In this document: positions 40,624 to 48,389 of the stretch, in pieces
Numbering within the stretch: the stretch's first letter is position 1
Layout of the letters: each line of letters begins with the position of its first letter
From: Allokutzneria sp. NRRL B-24872
Lineage (GTDB): Bacteria > Actinomycetota > Actinomycetes > Mycobacteriales > Pseudonocardiaceae
Length of the DNA: 52,217 nt
Direction of reading: 5' to 3'
Assembly: GCF_002155965.1 (NCBI RefSeq)
Contig: NZ_MUMH01000109.1
Coordinates: 1-52,217 of the forward strand
Position numbers and translations under genes: made by a program
Notes under the pieces: generated by a model
The model's input: the letters and a program-made list of their open reading frames with translations, nothing else
The model's database searches: none
Told to the model about the DNA's origin: nothing

Positions 40624-41097
40624 TCACTCGCCGTCGACGATGTCGGGATCGAGGCCGAGGTAGCTGGCCACCTGCTCGATCAGCAGGTCGTGGACGAGGT
40701 CGGAGAGGTCGGCGCCGTCGCGAGCGCGGGCTTCGAGCGGGCGGCGGTAGAGCACGATCCGGGCCCTGGTCGGGACACCCCTGCTGTCGACCCCGGCGGG
40801 CACCAGGCGGGCCAGCGGGACGCTGCCGTCCTCGACCACGTCCTCGCCCCAGGACAGCTCGTCCGGGGCCGATCCGAGCACTTCGGGGACGTCGTCGACG
40901 GCCACGTCGAGCTCGGTCAGCTCGTTGCGCCAACGGGCCTCGATCGGCTCCAAGGCCTCCAGCACCACCGCGTCGAAGCGCTCCGAGCGGCTGCGCGCCG
41001 CGGGCAGGTTGGCGGGGTAGAGCTGCCCCCGCAGTCCCCGGCCGTGCCGATCGCGCCGTCGCCGGTTTCCTCGCTGTGCCCCGTGAGCCGTCACCAC
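40624..41097 (-). CDS. Zincin-like protein family member lacking the HExxH motif
   Basis: The 157-residue protein resembles the small metallopeptidase family (Zincin_1) found beside whiB2 in actinomycetes (Rv3259): RRRDRHGRGLRG at the start, RFDAVVLEALEPIEARWRNEL, VPTRARIVLYRRPLEARA, and a C-terminal helix. Where related proteins have HEVAHHFG this one has EQVASYLG, so all zinc ligands and the catalytic Glu are missing and it cannot be a peptidase by that mechanism. GTG at 41097 or 41094 and an ATG at 41139 are all possible starts. It is divergent from the DUF3499 gene. Confidence 0.75.
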   Translation of the reverse strand: MVTAHGAQRGNRRRRDRHGRGLRGQLYPANLPAARSRSERFDAVVLEALEPIEARWRNELTELDVAVDDVPEVLGSAPDELSWGEDVVEDGSVPLARLVPAGVDSRGVPTRARIVLYRRPLEARARDGADLSDLVHDLLIEQVASYLGLDPDIVDGE

Positions 41098-41187
41098 GGC
41101 CCGCAGAGTACGCCGGTCGGCCGCAGCACCGTGTGTCATCAGCGTGCCTGACGACGCCACGCCCCGTGAAGCGCTATCGTCCCCATC

Positions 41188-41550
41188 GTGCGCAGCGTGA
41201 GGCAATGCTCGCGGACCGGGTGTGTCAACCCGGCTGTTGCCACGCTCACCTATGCCTACACCGACTCCACCGCCGTGGTCGGACCGCTCGCCACCTACGC
41301 CGAACCGCACAGCTACGACCTGTGCGAAGTTCACGCGATGCGCCTGACGGTCCCCCGCGGCTGGGAGGTCGTGCGGCACGAGGGCGAGTTCACCGTCCCG
41401 CAGCCCTCCGTCGACGATCTCACCGCGCTGGCCGAGGCCGTGCGCGAGGCGGGCCGGGCCGACCGCCCGGTCGACCGCCCCGAGATCTCGGTGGGCACCG
41501 GACGCCGTGGCCACCTCCGGGTCCTGCCCGATCCCAACGACGAGCGATAG
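41188..41550 (+). CDS. DUF3499 family protein, probable zinc-binding
   Basis: The 120-residue protein matches the family of Rv3258c. It starts VRSVRQCSRTGCVNPAVATL and has DLCEVHAMRLTVPRGWEV; the CxxxxC and CxxH pairs look like a zinc site. The tail is charged and likely disordered. Function is unknown, but it is nearly always found next to phosphomannomutase and the zincin-like gene in actinomycetes. It starts with GTG and lies 115 bases before the phosphomannomutase gene. Confidence 0.85.
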   Translation: MRSVRQCSRTGCVNPAVATLTYAYTDSTAVVGPLATYAEPHSYDLCEVHAMRLTVPRGWEVVRHEGEFTVPQPSVDDLTALAEAVREAGRADRPVDRPEISVGTGRRGHLRVLPDPNDER

Positions 41551-41665
41551 GGCACCAGAAGCACTGAGTGCCGAGTGGCCGGGGGAGCGTCAACCGCTCG
41601 CCGGTAGGCTGCTGCCGTCAGTTCGTTGACGGAAATCCTCCCGTAGCCGACCAGTTGGAGATGGC

Positions 41666-43012
41666 GTGCGCGACCTGTCCGGCATCGTGAAGGCATACGA
41701 CATCCGCGGGGTGGTGGGAGAGCAGATCGACGTCGACGTCGTCCGCGACCTCGGCGCCGCCTTCGCCCGCTTCGTCGGCGGGCCCGCGGTGGTGATCGGC
41801 TACGACATGCGCGACTCCTCGCCGTCGCTGTCGGCCGCCTTCGCCGAGGGCGTCACCGGCCAGGGCGTCGACGTGGTCGACATCGGCCTGGCCAGCACCG
41901 ACATGCTCTACTTCGCCTCGGGGCGGCTGGAGCTGCCCGGCGCGATGTTCACCGCGAGCCACAACCCGGCGAAGTACAACGGGATCAAGCTCTGCCGCGC
42001 CGGCGCCTCGCCGGTCGGCCAGGACAGCGGTCTCTCGGAGATCCGGCAGATGGTCGAGGACGGCGTCCCCGGCTTCCTCGGCGCCAAGGGCAGCGTGTCC
42101 CAGCGCGACATGCTCGACGGCTACGCCGAGTTCCTCGGCACGCTGGTCGACCTCTCCGGCATCCGCCCGCTGAAGATCGTGGTGGACGCGGGCAACGGCA
42201 TGGGCGGCTACACGGTGCCCAGGGTCTTCGACGGCCTGCCCGTCGAGGTCCTGCCGATGTACTTCGAGCTGGACGGGAACTTCCCCAACCACGAGGCCAA
42301 CCCGCTGGACCCGAAGAACATCGTCGACCTGCAGGCGAAGGTCCGCGAGGTCGGCGCCGACGCCGGTGTGGCCTTCGACGGCGACGCCGACCGCTGCTTC
42401 GTGGTGGACGCCGACGGCGCCCCGGTCTCGCCGAGCGCGATCACCGCGCTGGTCGCCGTGCGCGAGCTGGCCAAGGACCCGGGCGGCACGATCATCCACA
42501 ACCTGATCACCTCCAAGGGCGTCCCGGAGATCGTCACCGAGCACGGCGGCAAGGCCGTGCGGACCCGCGTCGGGCACTCCTTCATCAAGCAGACGATGGC
42601 CGAGACCGGCGCGATCTTCGGCGGCGAGCACTCGGCGCACTACTACTTCCGCGACTTCTGGCGGGCCGACTCCGGCATGCTGGCCGCGCTGCACGTGCTG
42701 GCCGCGCTGGGCGAGACCGACAAGCCGCTGTCGGAGCTGATGGCGCAGTACTCCCGCTACTCGGCCTCCGGCGAGATCAACTCCACCGTCGCCGACCAGG
42801 CGGGCCGGATGGAGGCCGTGCGCGAGGCGTTCGCCGGGGACGGCGTGGAGATCGACGAGCTCGACGGGCTGACCGTCGACCTCGGCGAGGGCTCCTGGTT
42901 CAACCTGCGGGCGTCCAACACCGAGCCGCTGCTGCGGCTGAACATCGAGGCCCCGACCGCCGACGCCGTCGCCGAGCTGCGCGACCGCGTTCTGGCGATC
43001 GTCCGAGCCTGA
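41666..43012 (+). CDS. manB: Phosphomannomutase/phosphoglucomutase
   Basis: The 448-residue protein shows all four active-site parts of the alpha-phosphohexomutase family: the phosphoserine loop FTASHNPAKYNGIK, the metal loop FDGDADRC, the sugar-binding GEHSAHYYF and the phosphate-binding RASNTEPLLRLN. It interconverts mannose-6-phosphate and mannose-1-phosphate for GDP-mannose, feeding mannosylated lipids and glycoproteins. It starts with GTG and is probably the first gene of the operon manB, Trm112-like, SIS, manA. It corresponds to Rv3257c. Confidence 0.93.
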   Translation: MRDLSGIVKAYDIRGVVGEQIDVDVVRDLGAAFARFVGGPAVVIGYDMRDSSPSLSAAFAEGVTGQGVDVVDIGLASTDMLYFASGRLELPGAMFTASHNPAKYNGIKLCRAGASPVGQDSGLSEIRQMVEDGVPGFLGAKGSVSQRDMLDGYAEFLGTLVDLSGIRPLKIVVDAGNGMGGYTVPRVFDGLPVEVLPMYFELDGNFPNHEANPLDPKNIVDLQAKVREVGADAGVAFDGDADRCFVVDADGAPVSPSAITALVAVRELAKDPGGTIIHNLITSKGVPEIVTEHGGKAVRTRVGHSFIKQTMAETGAIFGGEHSAHYYFRDFWRADSGMLAALHVLAALGETDKPLSELMAQYSRYSASGEINSTVADQAGRMEAVREAFAGDGVEIDELDGLTVDLGEGSWFNLRASNTEPLLRLNIEAPTADAVAELRDRVLAIVRA

Positions 43013-43034
43013 AGCCGCTGGAGGAGACGAGAAC

Positions 43035-43244
43035 ATGGCCGTACAGCTCGACGCCCAGCTGCTGGAGATCCTGGCGTGCCCCGGCGATGACCACGGCGCC
43101 CTGGCCACCGGGACCCCGGACGACGCCGAGGCGGACTACCTGACGTGCACCGTGTGCGCCCGGCGCTACCCGGTGCGCGACGGCATCCCGGTTCTGCTGC
43201 TCGAGGAGGCCGAGGGCGGCCCCGAGGACTCGGCGAAGGCGTGA
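43035..43244 (+). CDS. Trm112-like small zinc-ribbon protein
   Basis: The 69-residue protein has the Trm112 pattern LLEILACPGDD at the start and LTCTVCARRYPVRDGIPVLL in the second half. Three cysteines are clear and the first ligand pair is incomplete (CPGDD instead of CPxC). In eukaryotes Trm112 activates methyltransferases; the bacterial role is open. It lies 22 bases after manB, and its stop overlaps the GTG of the next gene. Confidence 0.85.
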   Translation: MAVQLDAQLLEILACPGDDHGALATGTPDDAEADYLTCTVCARRYPVRDGIPVLLLEEAEGGPEDSAKA

Positions 43245-44332
43245 CGGTGTTGCTCGACGACACACTGCTGGACGACCCGCGCAGGCTCCAGGCCGTCGAC
43301 GGGGGCGGGCTGCTGCGCGCCGCCGCCATGGCGGGCGCCCAGGTCCGCGCCACCGAGGAGGCGGCGACCGAGGGCGACATCGAGCGGATGATCGGCCGCG
43401 ATCGCCCGCGCGCCCTCGTGCTGCTGACCAGGCCGGGGGTCGGGCCGGCGAGCGCTCAGCTGCTGGCCGCGCTGCTCGGCCCGGCCTGCCCGGTGCCGGT
43501 GGTGCTCTCCGACGTCGTGCCCGGCTGGGTCGGCGCGCTGGACCTGGTGATCGCGCACACCGACGACCCCGGTGACCGCGTGCTCGCCGAGTCAGTCGAG
43601 CTGGCCACCAGGCGCGGCGCCCGCATGGTCATCACCGCCCCGGAGGACGGCCCGGTCGCCCAGGCCGCCGCCGGGCGGGCGCTGCTGCTGCCCCCGCGCA
43701 TCCCGGTGCCGGGGGCGCTGAGCTTCGCCAGGGTGCTGGCCGCCGGGCTGATCACCCTCTCCACCCTCGGCCTGCTGCGCGCCGACCTGGGGGCGCTGGC
43801 CGACGAGCTCGACCGCGAGGCCGAGCGCGACCACCCGATGCACGAGTCCTTCGTCAACCCGGCGAAGTCCCTCGCGCTGCGGCTGGCCGACCGGACCCCG
43901 CTGCTGTGGGGCCTCGACCACGCGGCCACCGCCGTCGCGGCGCACGGGGCGCTCGCGCTGGCCTCCTTCTCGGGGGTCGTCGCGGACGTCGCGGGCTACC
44001 CGCAGGCCGTGATCCGGCCCGCGCTGCACCGCGCCGCGGTCAGCGCGACCAGCCAGGCCGACATCTTCGCCGACCCGGACGACGACGAGGGCGTCCCGCC
44101 GCGCGTGCTGCTGCTGGCCGTCTCGCAGGGGCCGGTCGCCGACGCCGCGCGCCGGGCGGCCTCGGAGTCGCTGCGCGGGGCCGACGTGATCGCGCCCGCC
44201 GAGGAGGTCACCGGGGACGAGGCGCTGCGTGCGGCGTTGCTCGCAGTGCGCTTCGACCTCGCCTCCCTCTACCTTGGTCTCGCCGCCGGACGCCTCGGTG
44301 GCCCCGGGATCGTGGCCCCGGCCGCGCTCTGA
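43241..44332 (+). CDS. SIS-domain protein of the mannose operon
   Basis: The 363-residue protein corresponds in position to Rv3256c and resembles the isomerase part of bifunctional phosphoglucose/phosphomannose isomerases, but without clear catalytic motifs. The N-terminal half has a sugar-phosphate-binding look (RALVLLTRPGVGPASAQLLA, VPVVLSDVVPGW); the C-terminal half is helical with LFxL-type repeats. It might regulate or assist mannose-6-phosphate supply. The GTG overlaps the stop of the Trm112-like gene by four bases. Confidence 0.75.
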   Translation: MTVLLDDTLLDDPRRLQAVDGGGLLRAAAMAGAQVRATEEAATEGDIERMIGRDRPRALVLLTRPGVGPASAQLLAALLGPACPVPVVLSDVVPGWVGALDLVIAHTDDPGDRVLAESVELATRRGARMVITAPEDGPVAQAAAGRALLLPPRIPVPGALSFARVLAAGLITLSTLGLLRADLGALADELDREAERDHPMHESFVNPAKSLALRLADRTPLLWGLDHAATAVAAHGALALASFSGVVADVAGYPQAVIRPALHRAAVSATSQADIFADPDDDEGVPPRVLLLAVSQGPVADAARRAASESLRGADVIAPAEEVTGDEALRAALLAVRFDLASLYLGLAAGRLGGPGIVAPAAL

Positions 44333-44370
44333 GAGTCTGGTCCCGGCCGAGGTAGGGAGCGAGAGGAAGA

Positions 44371-45600
44371 GTGGATCTACTGCGCAACGCGGTGCGCCCG
44401 TACGCGTGGGGCTCGCGCACCGTGATCGCGGACCTGCTCGGTCGGCCGGTACCCGCTCCCCACCCGGAGGCCGAGCTCTGGATGGGCGCCCACCCCGGCG
44501 ACCCGTCCTGGCTGGTCGGCCCGGACGGCTCCGAGGTCTCGCTGCTGGAGGCCGTCAACGCCGACCCCACCGGGCAGCTCGGCGAGGGCTGCCTGAACCG
44601 CTGGAGCGGCCGGCTGCCGTTCCTGATGAAGGTGCTCGCGGCCGAGGAGCCGCTGAGCCTGCAGGCCCACCCCTCCGCCGAGCAGGCCGCCGAGGGCTTC
44701 GAGCGCGAGGAGCGGGCTGGCGTCCCGCGCGATGCGGCCAACCGCAACTACCCCGACCCCACGGCCAAGCCCGAGCTGGTGTGCGCGCTGTCGCAGTTCC
44801 ACGCGCTCGCCGGGTTCCGCGAGGCCGAGCGGACCGTGCGGCTGCTGGCCGCGCTGGACGTGCCGGAGCTGCGCGGGCACGCACAGCTGCTGGCCGCCGA
44901 TCCCACCGAGAACGGCCTGCGGTTCCTGTTCACCACGTGGATCACGCTGCCGCAGACCGCGCTGGACGAGCTGCTGCCGCCGGTGCTCGACGCCTGCGTG
45001 CGCCACCTCCGCGAGCGCGGCGAGTTCGCCTTGGAGTGCCGGACGATCCTGGAGCTGGGCGAGCGCCACTCGGGCGACGCGGGCGTGCTGTGCGCGCTGC
45101 TGATGAACCGGCTGGTGCTCGAACCCGGCGAGGCGATCTACCTGCCAGCGGGCAACCTGCACGCCTACCTCCAGGGCAGCGCCGTGGAGATCCTGGCCAA
45201 CTCCGACAACATCCTGCGCGGCGGGCTCACCCCGAAGCACGTGGACGTGCCGGAACTGTTGCGGGTGCTGGACTTCTCGTGCGGTGACATGCCGGTGCTG
45301 CGCGGAGAGCAGGCGCAGCCGCACCTGACCGTCTACCGCACGCCCGCCGCCGAGTTCGAACTGTCGCGTGTGGACTGGCCAGCCAACGCGCCGAACGGCG
45401 ACGTCCCCTTGGGCGGTGAGGGCCCGCAGATCGTGATCTGCGTGGAGGGCTCGGTGCGCCTGCACACCCACGACGGCGACGAGCTGGTGCTGGAGCGCGG
45501 GGAGTCCGCGTGGCTGTCGGCCAGCGACGGCAAGGCGCACATCGGCCCGGCCGGAGCGGCCGCCGCACGTGTTTTCCGCGCCACTTCAGGGGAACACTGA
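44371..45600 (+). CDS. manA: Mannose-6-phosphate isomerase, class I
   Basis: The 409-residue cupin enzyme converts fructose-6-phosphate to mannose-6-phosphate. It begins DLLRNAVRPYAWGSRTVIAD and has the zinc-binding LQAHPSAEQA, KPELVCALSQFHALAGFR and the catalytic-site EPGEAIYLPAGNLHAYLQG followed by ANSDNILRGGLTPKHVD. It starts with GTG 38 bases after the SIS gene. It corresponds to Rv3255c. Confidence 0.94.
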   Translation: MDLLRNAVRPYAWGSRTVIADLLGRPVPAPHPEAELWMGAHPGDPSWLVGPDGSEVSLLEAVNADPTGQLGEGCLNRWSGRLPFLMKVLAAEEPLSLQAHPSAEQAAEGFEREERAGVPRDAANRNYPDPTAKPELVCALSQFHALAGFREAERTVRLLAALDVPELRGHAQLLAADPTENGLRFLFTTWITLPQTALDELLPPVLDACVRHLRERGEFALECRTILELGERHSGDAGVLCALLMNRLVLEPGEAIYLPAGNLHAYLQGSAVEILANSDNILRGGLTPKHVDVPELLRVLDFSCGDMPVLRGEQAQPHLTVYRTPAAEFELSRVDWPANAPNGDVPLGGEGPQIVICVEGSVRLHTHDGDELVLERGESAWLSASDGKAHIGPAGAAAARVFRATSGEH

Positions 45601-45634
45601 CCGGGCGTTCGGCGCATGCCCTAAGGTCACCCCG

Positions 45635-45660
45635 ACAATTCGGACCCACAATTCGGACCC
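45635..45660. repeat. Exact 13-bp tandem repeat upstream of the cation transporter
   Basis: ACAATTCGGACCC occurs twice without a gap (45635-45647 and 45648-45660), followed by ACAA. It ends 17 bases before the start codon of the CDF gene. It may be a regulator site or affect translation initiation. Confidence 0.55.
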
Positions 45661-45677
45661 ACAACAGGGGAGCAGAA

Positions 45678-46607
45678 GTGGCTGCTGGGGGCGGAACCAA
45701 GGCGATCGTGGCCGCACTGCTGGCGAACGCAGGCATCGCGGTGTCGAAGTTCGTCGGGTTCTTCATCACGGGCTCGTCGTCGATGCTGGCCGAGGCGGTG
45801 CACTCGGTCGCGGACACCTCGAACCAGGGCCTGCTGCTGGTCGGCCAGAAGACCGCGCGGCGCGAGGCCACGAAGGAGCACCCGTTCGGGTACGGCCGCG
45901 ACCGGTACTTCTACTCCTTCGTCGTGGCGCTGCTGCTGTTCACCCTGGGCTCGGTCTTCGCGCTGTACGAGGGCATCCACAAGCTGGAAGCTCCTGAGGC
46001 GCTGAACTCGCCGATGGTCGCGGTGGTCATCCTGGTGGTCGCGATCGTCCTGGAGACCTTCAGCTTCCGCACCGCGATCGTGGAATCCCGTGCCATCAAG
46101 GGCGACGCCACCTGGTGGCAGTTCATCCGCCGCGCCAAGACCCCTGAGCTGCCCGTGGTGCTGCTGGAGGACGCGGGCGCGCTCTTCGGACTCATCCTCG
46201 CGCTCGGCGGTGTCGGCCTGACCTACGCCACCGGCGACCCGACGTGGGACGCCATCGGCACCATCTGCATCGGTGTCCTGCTCGGCGTCATCGCGGTCAT
46301 CCTGATCGGCGAGACCAAGAGCCTGCTGATCGGTGAGGGCGCCAACCCCGACGTGCTCAACGTGATCATCGAGGAGCTGCAGGCCGGCAAGGTCGACCGC
46401 GTGCTGCACGTCCGCACCCAGTACGTCGGCCCGGACGAGCTGCTGATCGCCGCGAAGATCTCGCTGATCGGCACCAGGAGCATCGACGACGTGGCCGACG
46501 CCATCAACGACGCGGAGCACCGCGTGCGGGCCAAGGTTCCCGAGGCCCGGCTGATCTACCTGGAGCCCGACATCGACCGCTCGGCGGCCGCCCAGAACGC
46601 CAAGTGA
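45678..46607 (+). CDS. Cation diffusion facilitator (CDF) family transporter
   Basis: The 309-residue protein has about six membrane segments and the CDF metal-site pattern (SSSMLAEAVHSVADTSNQGL) in the second segment, where the HxxxD pair binds the ion, with HPFGYGRDRYFYSF after it. The C-terminal 90 residues form the soluble metal-sensing domain. It exports zinc, manganese or iron; the ion cannot be named. The GTG at 45678 follows GGGGAG. The 13-bp tandem repeat lies immediately upstream and an 11-bp repeat pair immediately downstream. Confidence 0.87.
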   Translation: MAAGGGTKAIVAALLANAGIAVSKFVGFFITGSSSMLAEAVHSVADTSNQGLLLVGQKTARREATKEHPFGYGRDRYFYSFVVALLLFTLGSVFALYEGIHKLEAPEALNSPMVAVVILVVAIVLETFSFRTAIVESRAIKGDATWWQFIRRAKTPELPVVLLEDAGALFGLILALGGVGLTYATGDPTWDAIGTICIGVLLGVIAVILIGETKSLLIGEGANPDVLNVIIEELQAGKVDRVLHVRTQYVGPDELLIAAKISLIGTRSIDDVADAINDAEHRVRAKVPEARLIYLEPDIDRSAAAQNAK

Positions 46608-46640
46608 AGATCTTTTCCTAAGCCTTCCCTAAATCTTCAC
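46604..46640. promoter_or_regulatory. 11-bp direct repeats framed by an 8-bp inverted repeat
   Basis: TCTTTTCCTAA (46611-46621) and GCCTTCCCTAA (46622-46632) are tandem 11-bp repeats, the spacing used by OmpR/PhoB-type regulators. They are framed by GTGAAGAT (46604-46611) and ATCTTCAC (46633-46640), the first of which includes the CDF stop codon. The site is about 100 bases upstream of the permease start and could act on it, or end the CDF transcript. Confidence 0.45.
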
Positions 46641-46740
46641 CCGAATCAGCTATGGGGCCTTGACCCCTCAGTACAGTGTGCCCGCACATCGCGGGTGTCT
46701 GTCGAGGGACGCCCACGTCGAGGGGTCAAGGAGGACCGGC

Positions 46741-48291
46741 GTGTCTGGTCTGTGGCGCAAGAAAACCATCGAACAGTCCATTGCGGACACCGATGAGCCG
46801 GAGACGCGGCTACGCAAGGACCTCAGCGCCTGGGACCTCACGGTCTTCGGTGTCGCGGTGGTCATCGGCGCCGGCATCTTCACGCTCGCCGCGAGCACAG
46901 CGGGCAACCTGACCGGACCGTCGGTCACGGTGTCCTTCGTGCTCGCCGCGATCGCCTGCGGTCTCGCGGCCGTCTGCTACGCGGAGTTCGCCTCCACGGT
47001 GCCGGTCGCGGGCAGCGCGTACACGTACTCGTACGCGACCTTCGGCGAGTTCGTGGCGTGGATTCTCGGCTGGGACCTGATCCTGGAGTTCGCGCTCGCG
47101 GCAGCGGTCGTCGGCAAGGGCTGGTCGAGCTACCTCCAGACGGTGATGGGCTCCTTCGGCCTGAACACCTCGACCACCGTGTCGATCGGCGGGCTCGACT
47201 TCGACTGGGGCGCGGTGCTGATCGTGGTCGCGCTCAGCGTGCTGCTCGCCCTCGGTACCAAGATGTCCTCGCGGGTCAGCCAGGTCATCACCGCCATCAA
47301 GGTGTTCGTGGTGCTGCTGGTGATCGCCGTCGGCATCGGCTACATCAACACCGACAACTACTCGCCGTTCATCCCGCCCGCCGCCGAGGCCGCGGCCTCC
47401 GGGCACGGCAGCGGTCTTGAGCAGTCGCTGTTCTCGCTGATCTCCGGCGTGGAGTCCTCGCAGTTCGGCGTCTACGGCATGCTCGCGGGCGCGGCGCTGG
47501 TGTTCTTCGCCTTCATCGGCTTCGACATCGTGGCCACCACGGCGGAGGAGACCAAGAACCCGCAGCGCAACGTGCCGCGCGGCATCCTGGGCTCGCTGGC
47601 CATCGTCACCGTGCTCTACGTGGCGGTCTCGCTGGTGATCACCGGTATCCGGCCGTACACCGAGCTGAAGAACAAGGTCGGCCCCAACGGCGAGGCGGTC
47701 CGCGCGAACCTGGCGACGGCCTTCTCCGACGCGGGCATCAACTGGCTCGGGATCAACTGGTCGCAGATCATCGCGGTCGGTGCCCTCGCCGGCCTGACCA
47801 CGGTGGTCATGGTGCTGCTGCTCGGCCAGAGCCGGGTGCTGTTCGCGATGTCCCGCGACGGCCTGATCCCGCGCGGTCTCGCCGTCACCGGCAACCGCGG
47901 CACCCCGGTCCGCGCCACGGTTCTGGTCGGCATCGTCGTGGCGATCGCGGCGGGCTTCTTCCCGACCGGCACCCTCGAAGAGATGGTCAACGTCGGAACG
48001 CTGTTCGCCTTCGTGCTGGTCTCCGCCGGTGTGCTGGTGCTGCGCAAGACCCACCCGGAGCTGCCGCGCGGCTTCCGCGCCCCGATGGTCCCGCTGGTGC
48101 CGATCCTGGCGATCCTCGCCTGCCTGTGGCTGATGCTGAACCTCACGGCGCTGACCTGGGTCCGGTTCCTGATCTGGATGGCGCTCGGCGTGGTCGTGTA
48201 CTTCGCCTACGGCGCCCGCCACTCGGTGCTGCGCTCGCGCGAGGTCCAGCTCGGTGAGAAGACGACGGCGTCGGAGAAGTCCGACTCCTGA
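46741..48291 (+). CDS. APC-family amino acid permease
   Basis: The 516-residue protein has about 12 membrane segments and the APC start pattern LSAWDLTVFGVAVVIGAGIF followed by FVLAAIACGLAAVCYAEFAS, with GFDIVATTAEETKNPQRNVP in the middle, as in cationic amino acid transporters (compare Rv3253c, which has this position). The GTG at 46741 follows AAGGAGG at a good distance; earlier in-frame starts are rejected. The N-terminus (residues 1-35) is cytoplasmic. It is a single-gene transcript ended by the hairpin at 48309. Confidence 0.9.
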   Translation: MSGLWRKKTIEQSIADTDEPETRLRKDLSAWDLTVFGVAVVIGAGIFTLAASTAGNLTGPSVTVSFVLAAIACGLAAVCYAEFASTVPVAGSAYTYSYATFGEFVAWILGWDLILEFALAAAVVGKGWSSYLQTVMGSFGLNTSTTVSIGGLDFDWGAVLIVVALSVLLALGTKMSSRVSQVITAIKVFVVLLVIAVGIGYINTDNYSPFIPPAAEAAASGHGSGLEQSLFSLISGVESSQFGVYGMLAGAALVFFAFIGFDIVATTAEETKNPQRNVPRGILGSLAIVTVLYVAVSLVITGIRPYTELKNKVGPNGEAVRANLATAFSDAGINWLGINWSQIIAVGALAGLTTVVMVLLLGQSRVLFAMSRDGLIPRGLAVTGNRGTPVRATVLVGIVVAIAAGFFPTGTLEEMVNVGTLFAFVLVSAGVLVLRKTHPELPRGFRAPMVPLVPILAILACLWLMLNLTALTWVRFLIWMALGVVVYFAYGARHSVLRSREVQLGEKTTASEKSDS

Positions 48292-48308
48292 CCTGACCTC
48301 TGGTCTGA

Positions 48309-48367
48309 ACAACGACCGGCCGGGGTCGTCCACGTAATCTGCGTGGGCGGCCCCGGCCGTCTTGTTC
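48309..48367 (+). terminator. Long hairpin terminator after the permease gene
   Basis: CGGCCGGGG (48317-48325) pairs with CCCCGGCCG (48351-48359), and inside it CCACG (48330-48334) pairs with CGTGG (48342-48346); AACAAC and TTGTT lie outside. It is 18 bases after the stop codon. Confidence 0.7.
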
Positions 48368-48389
48368 ATCGATCCCACGAGGAGCACCG

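Noticed and set aside
41618-43108. A 496-codon minus-strand frame over phosphomannomutase
   Set aside because: All active-site motifs are on the plus strand; the minus frame is repetitive Val/Asp/Gly/His sequence without features.
46611-46632. IdeR/DtxR iron box
   Set aside because: One half looks like TTAGG...AGG on the minus strand, but the second half is a direct and not an inverted copy.
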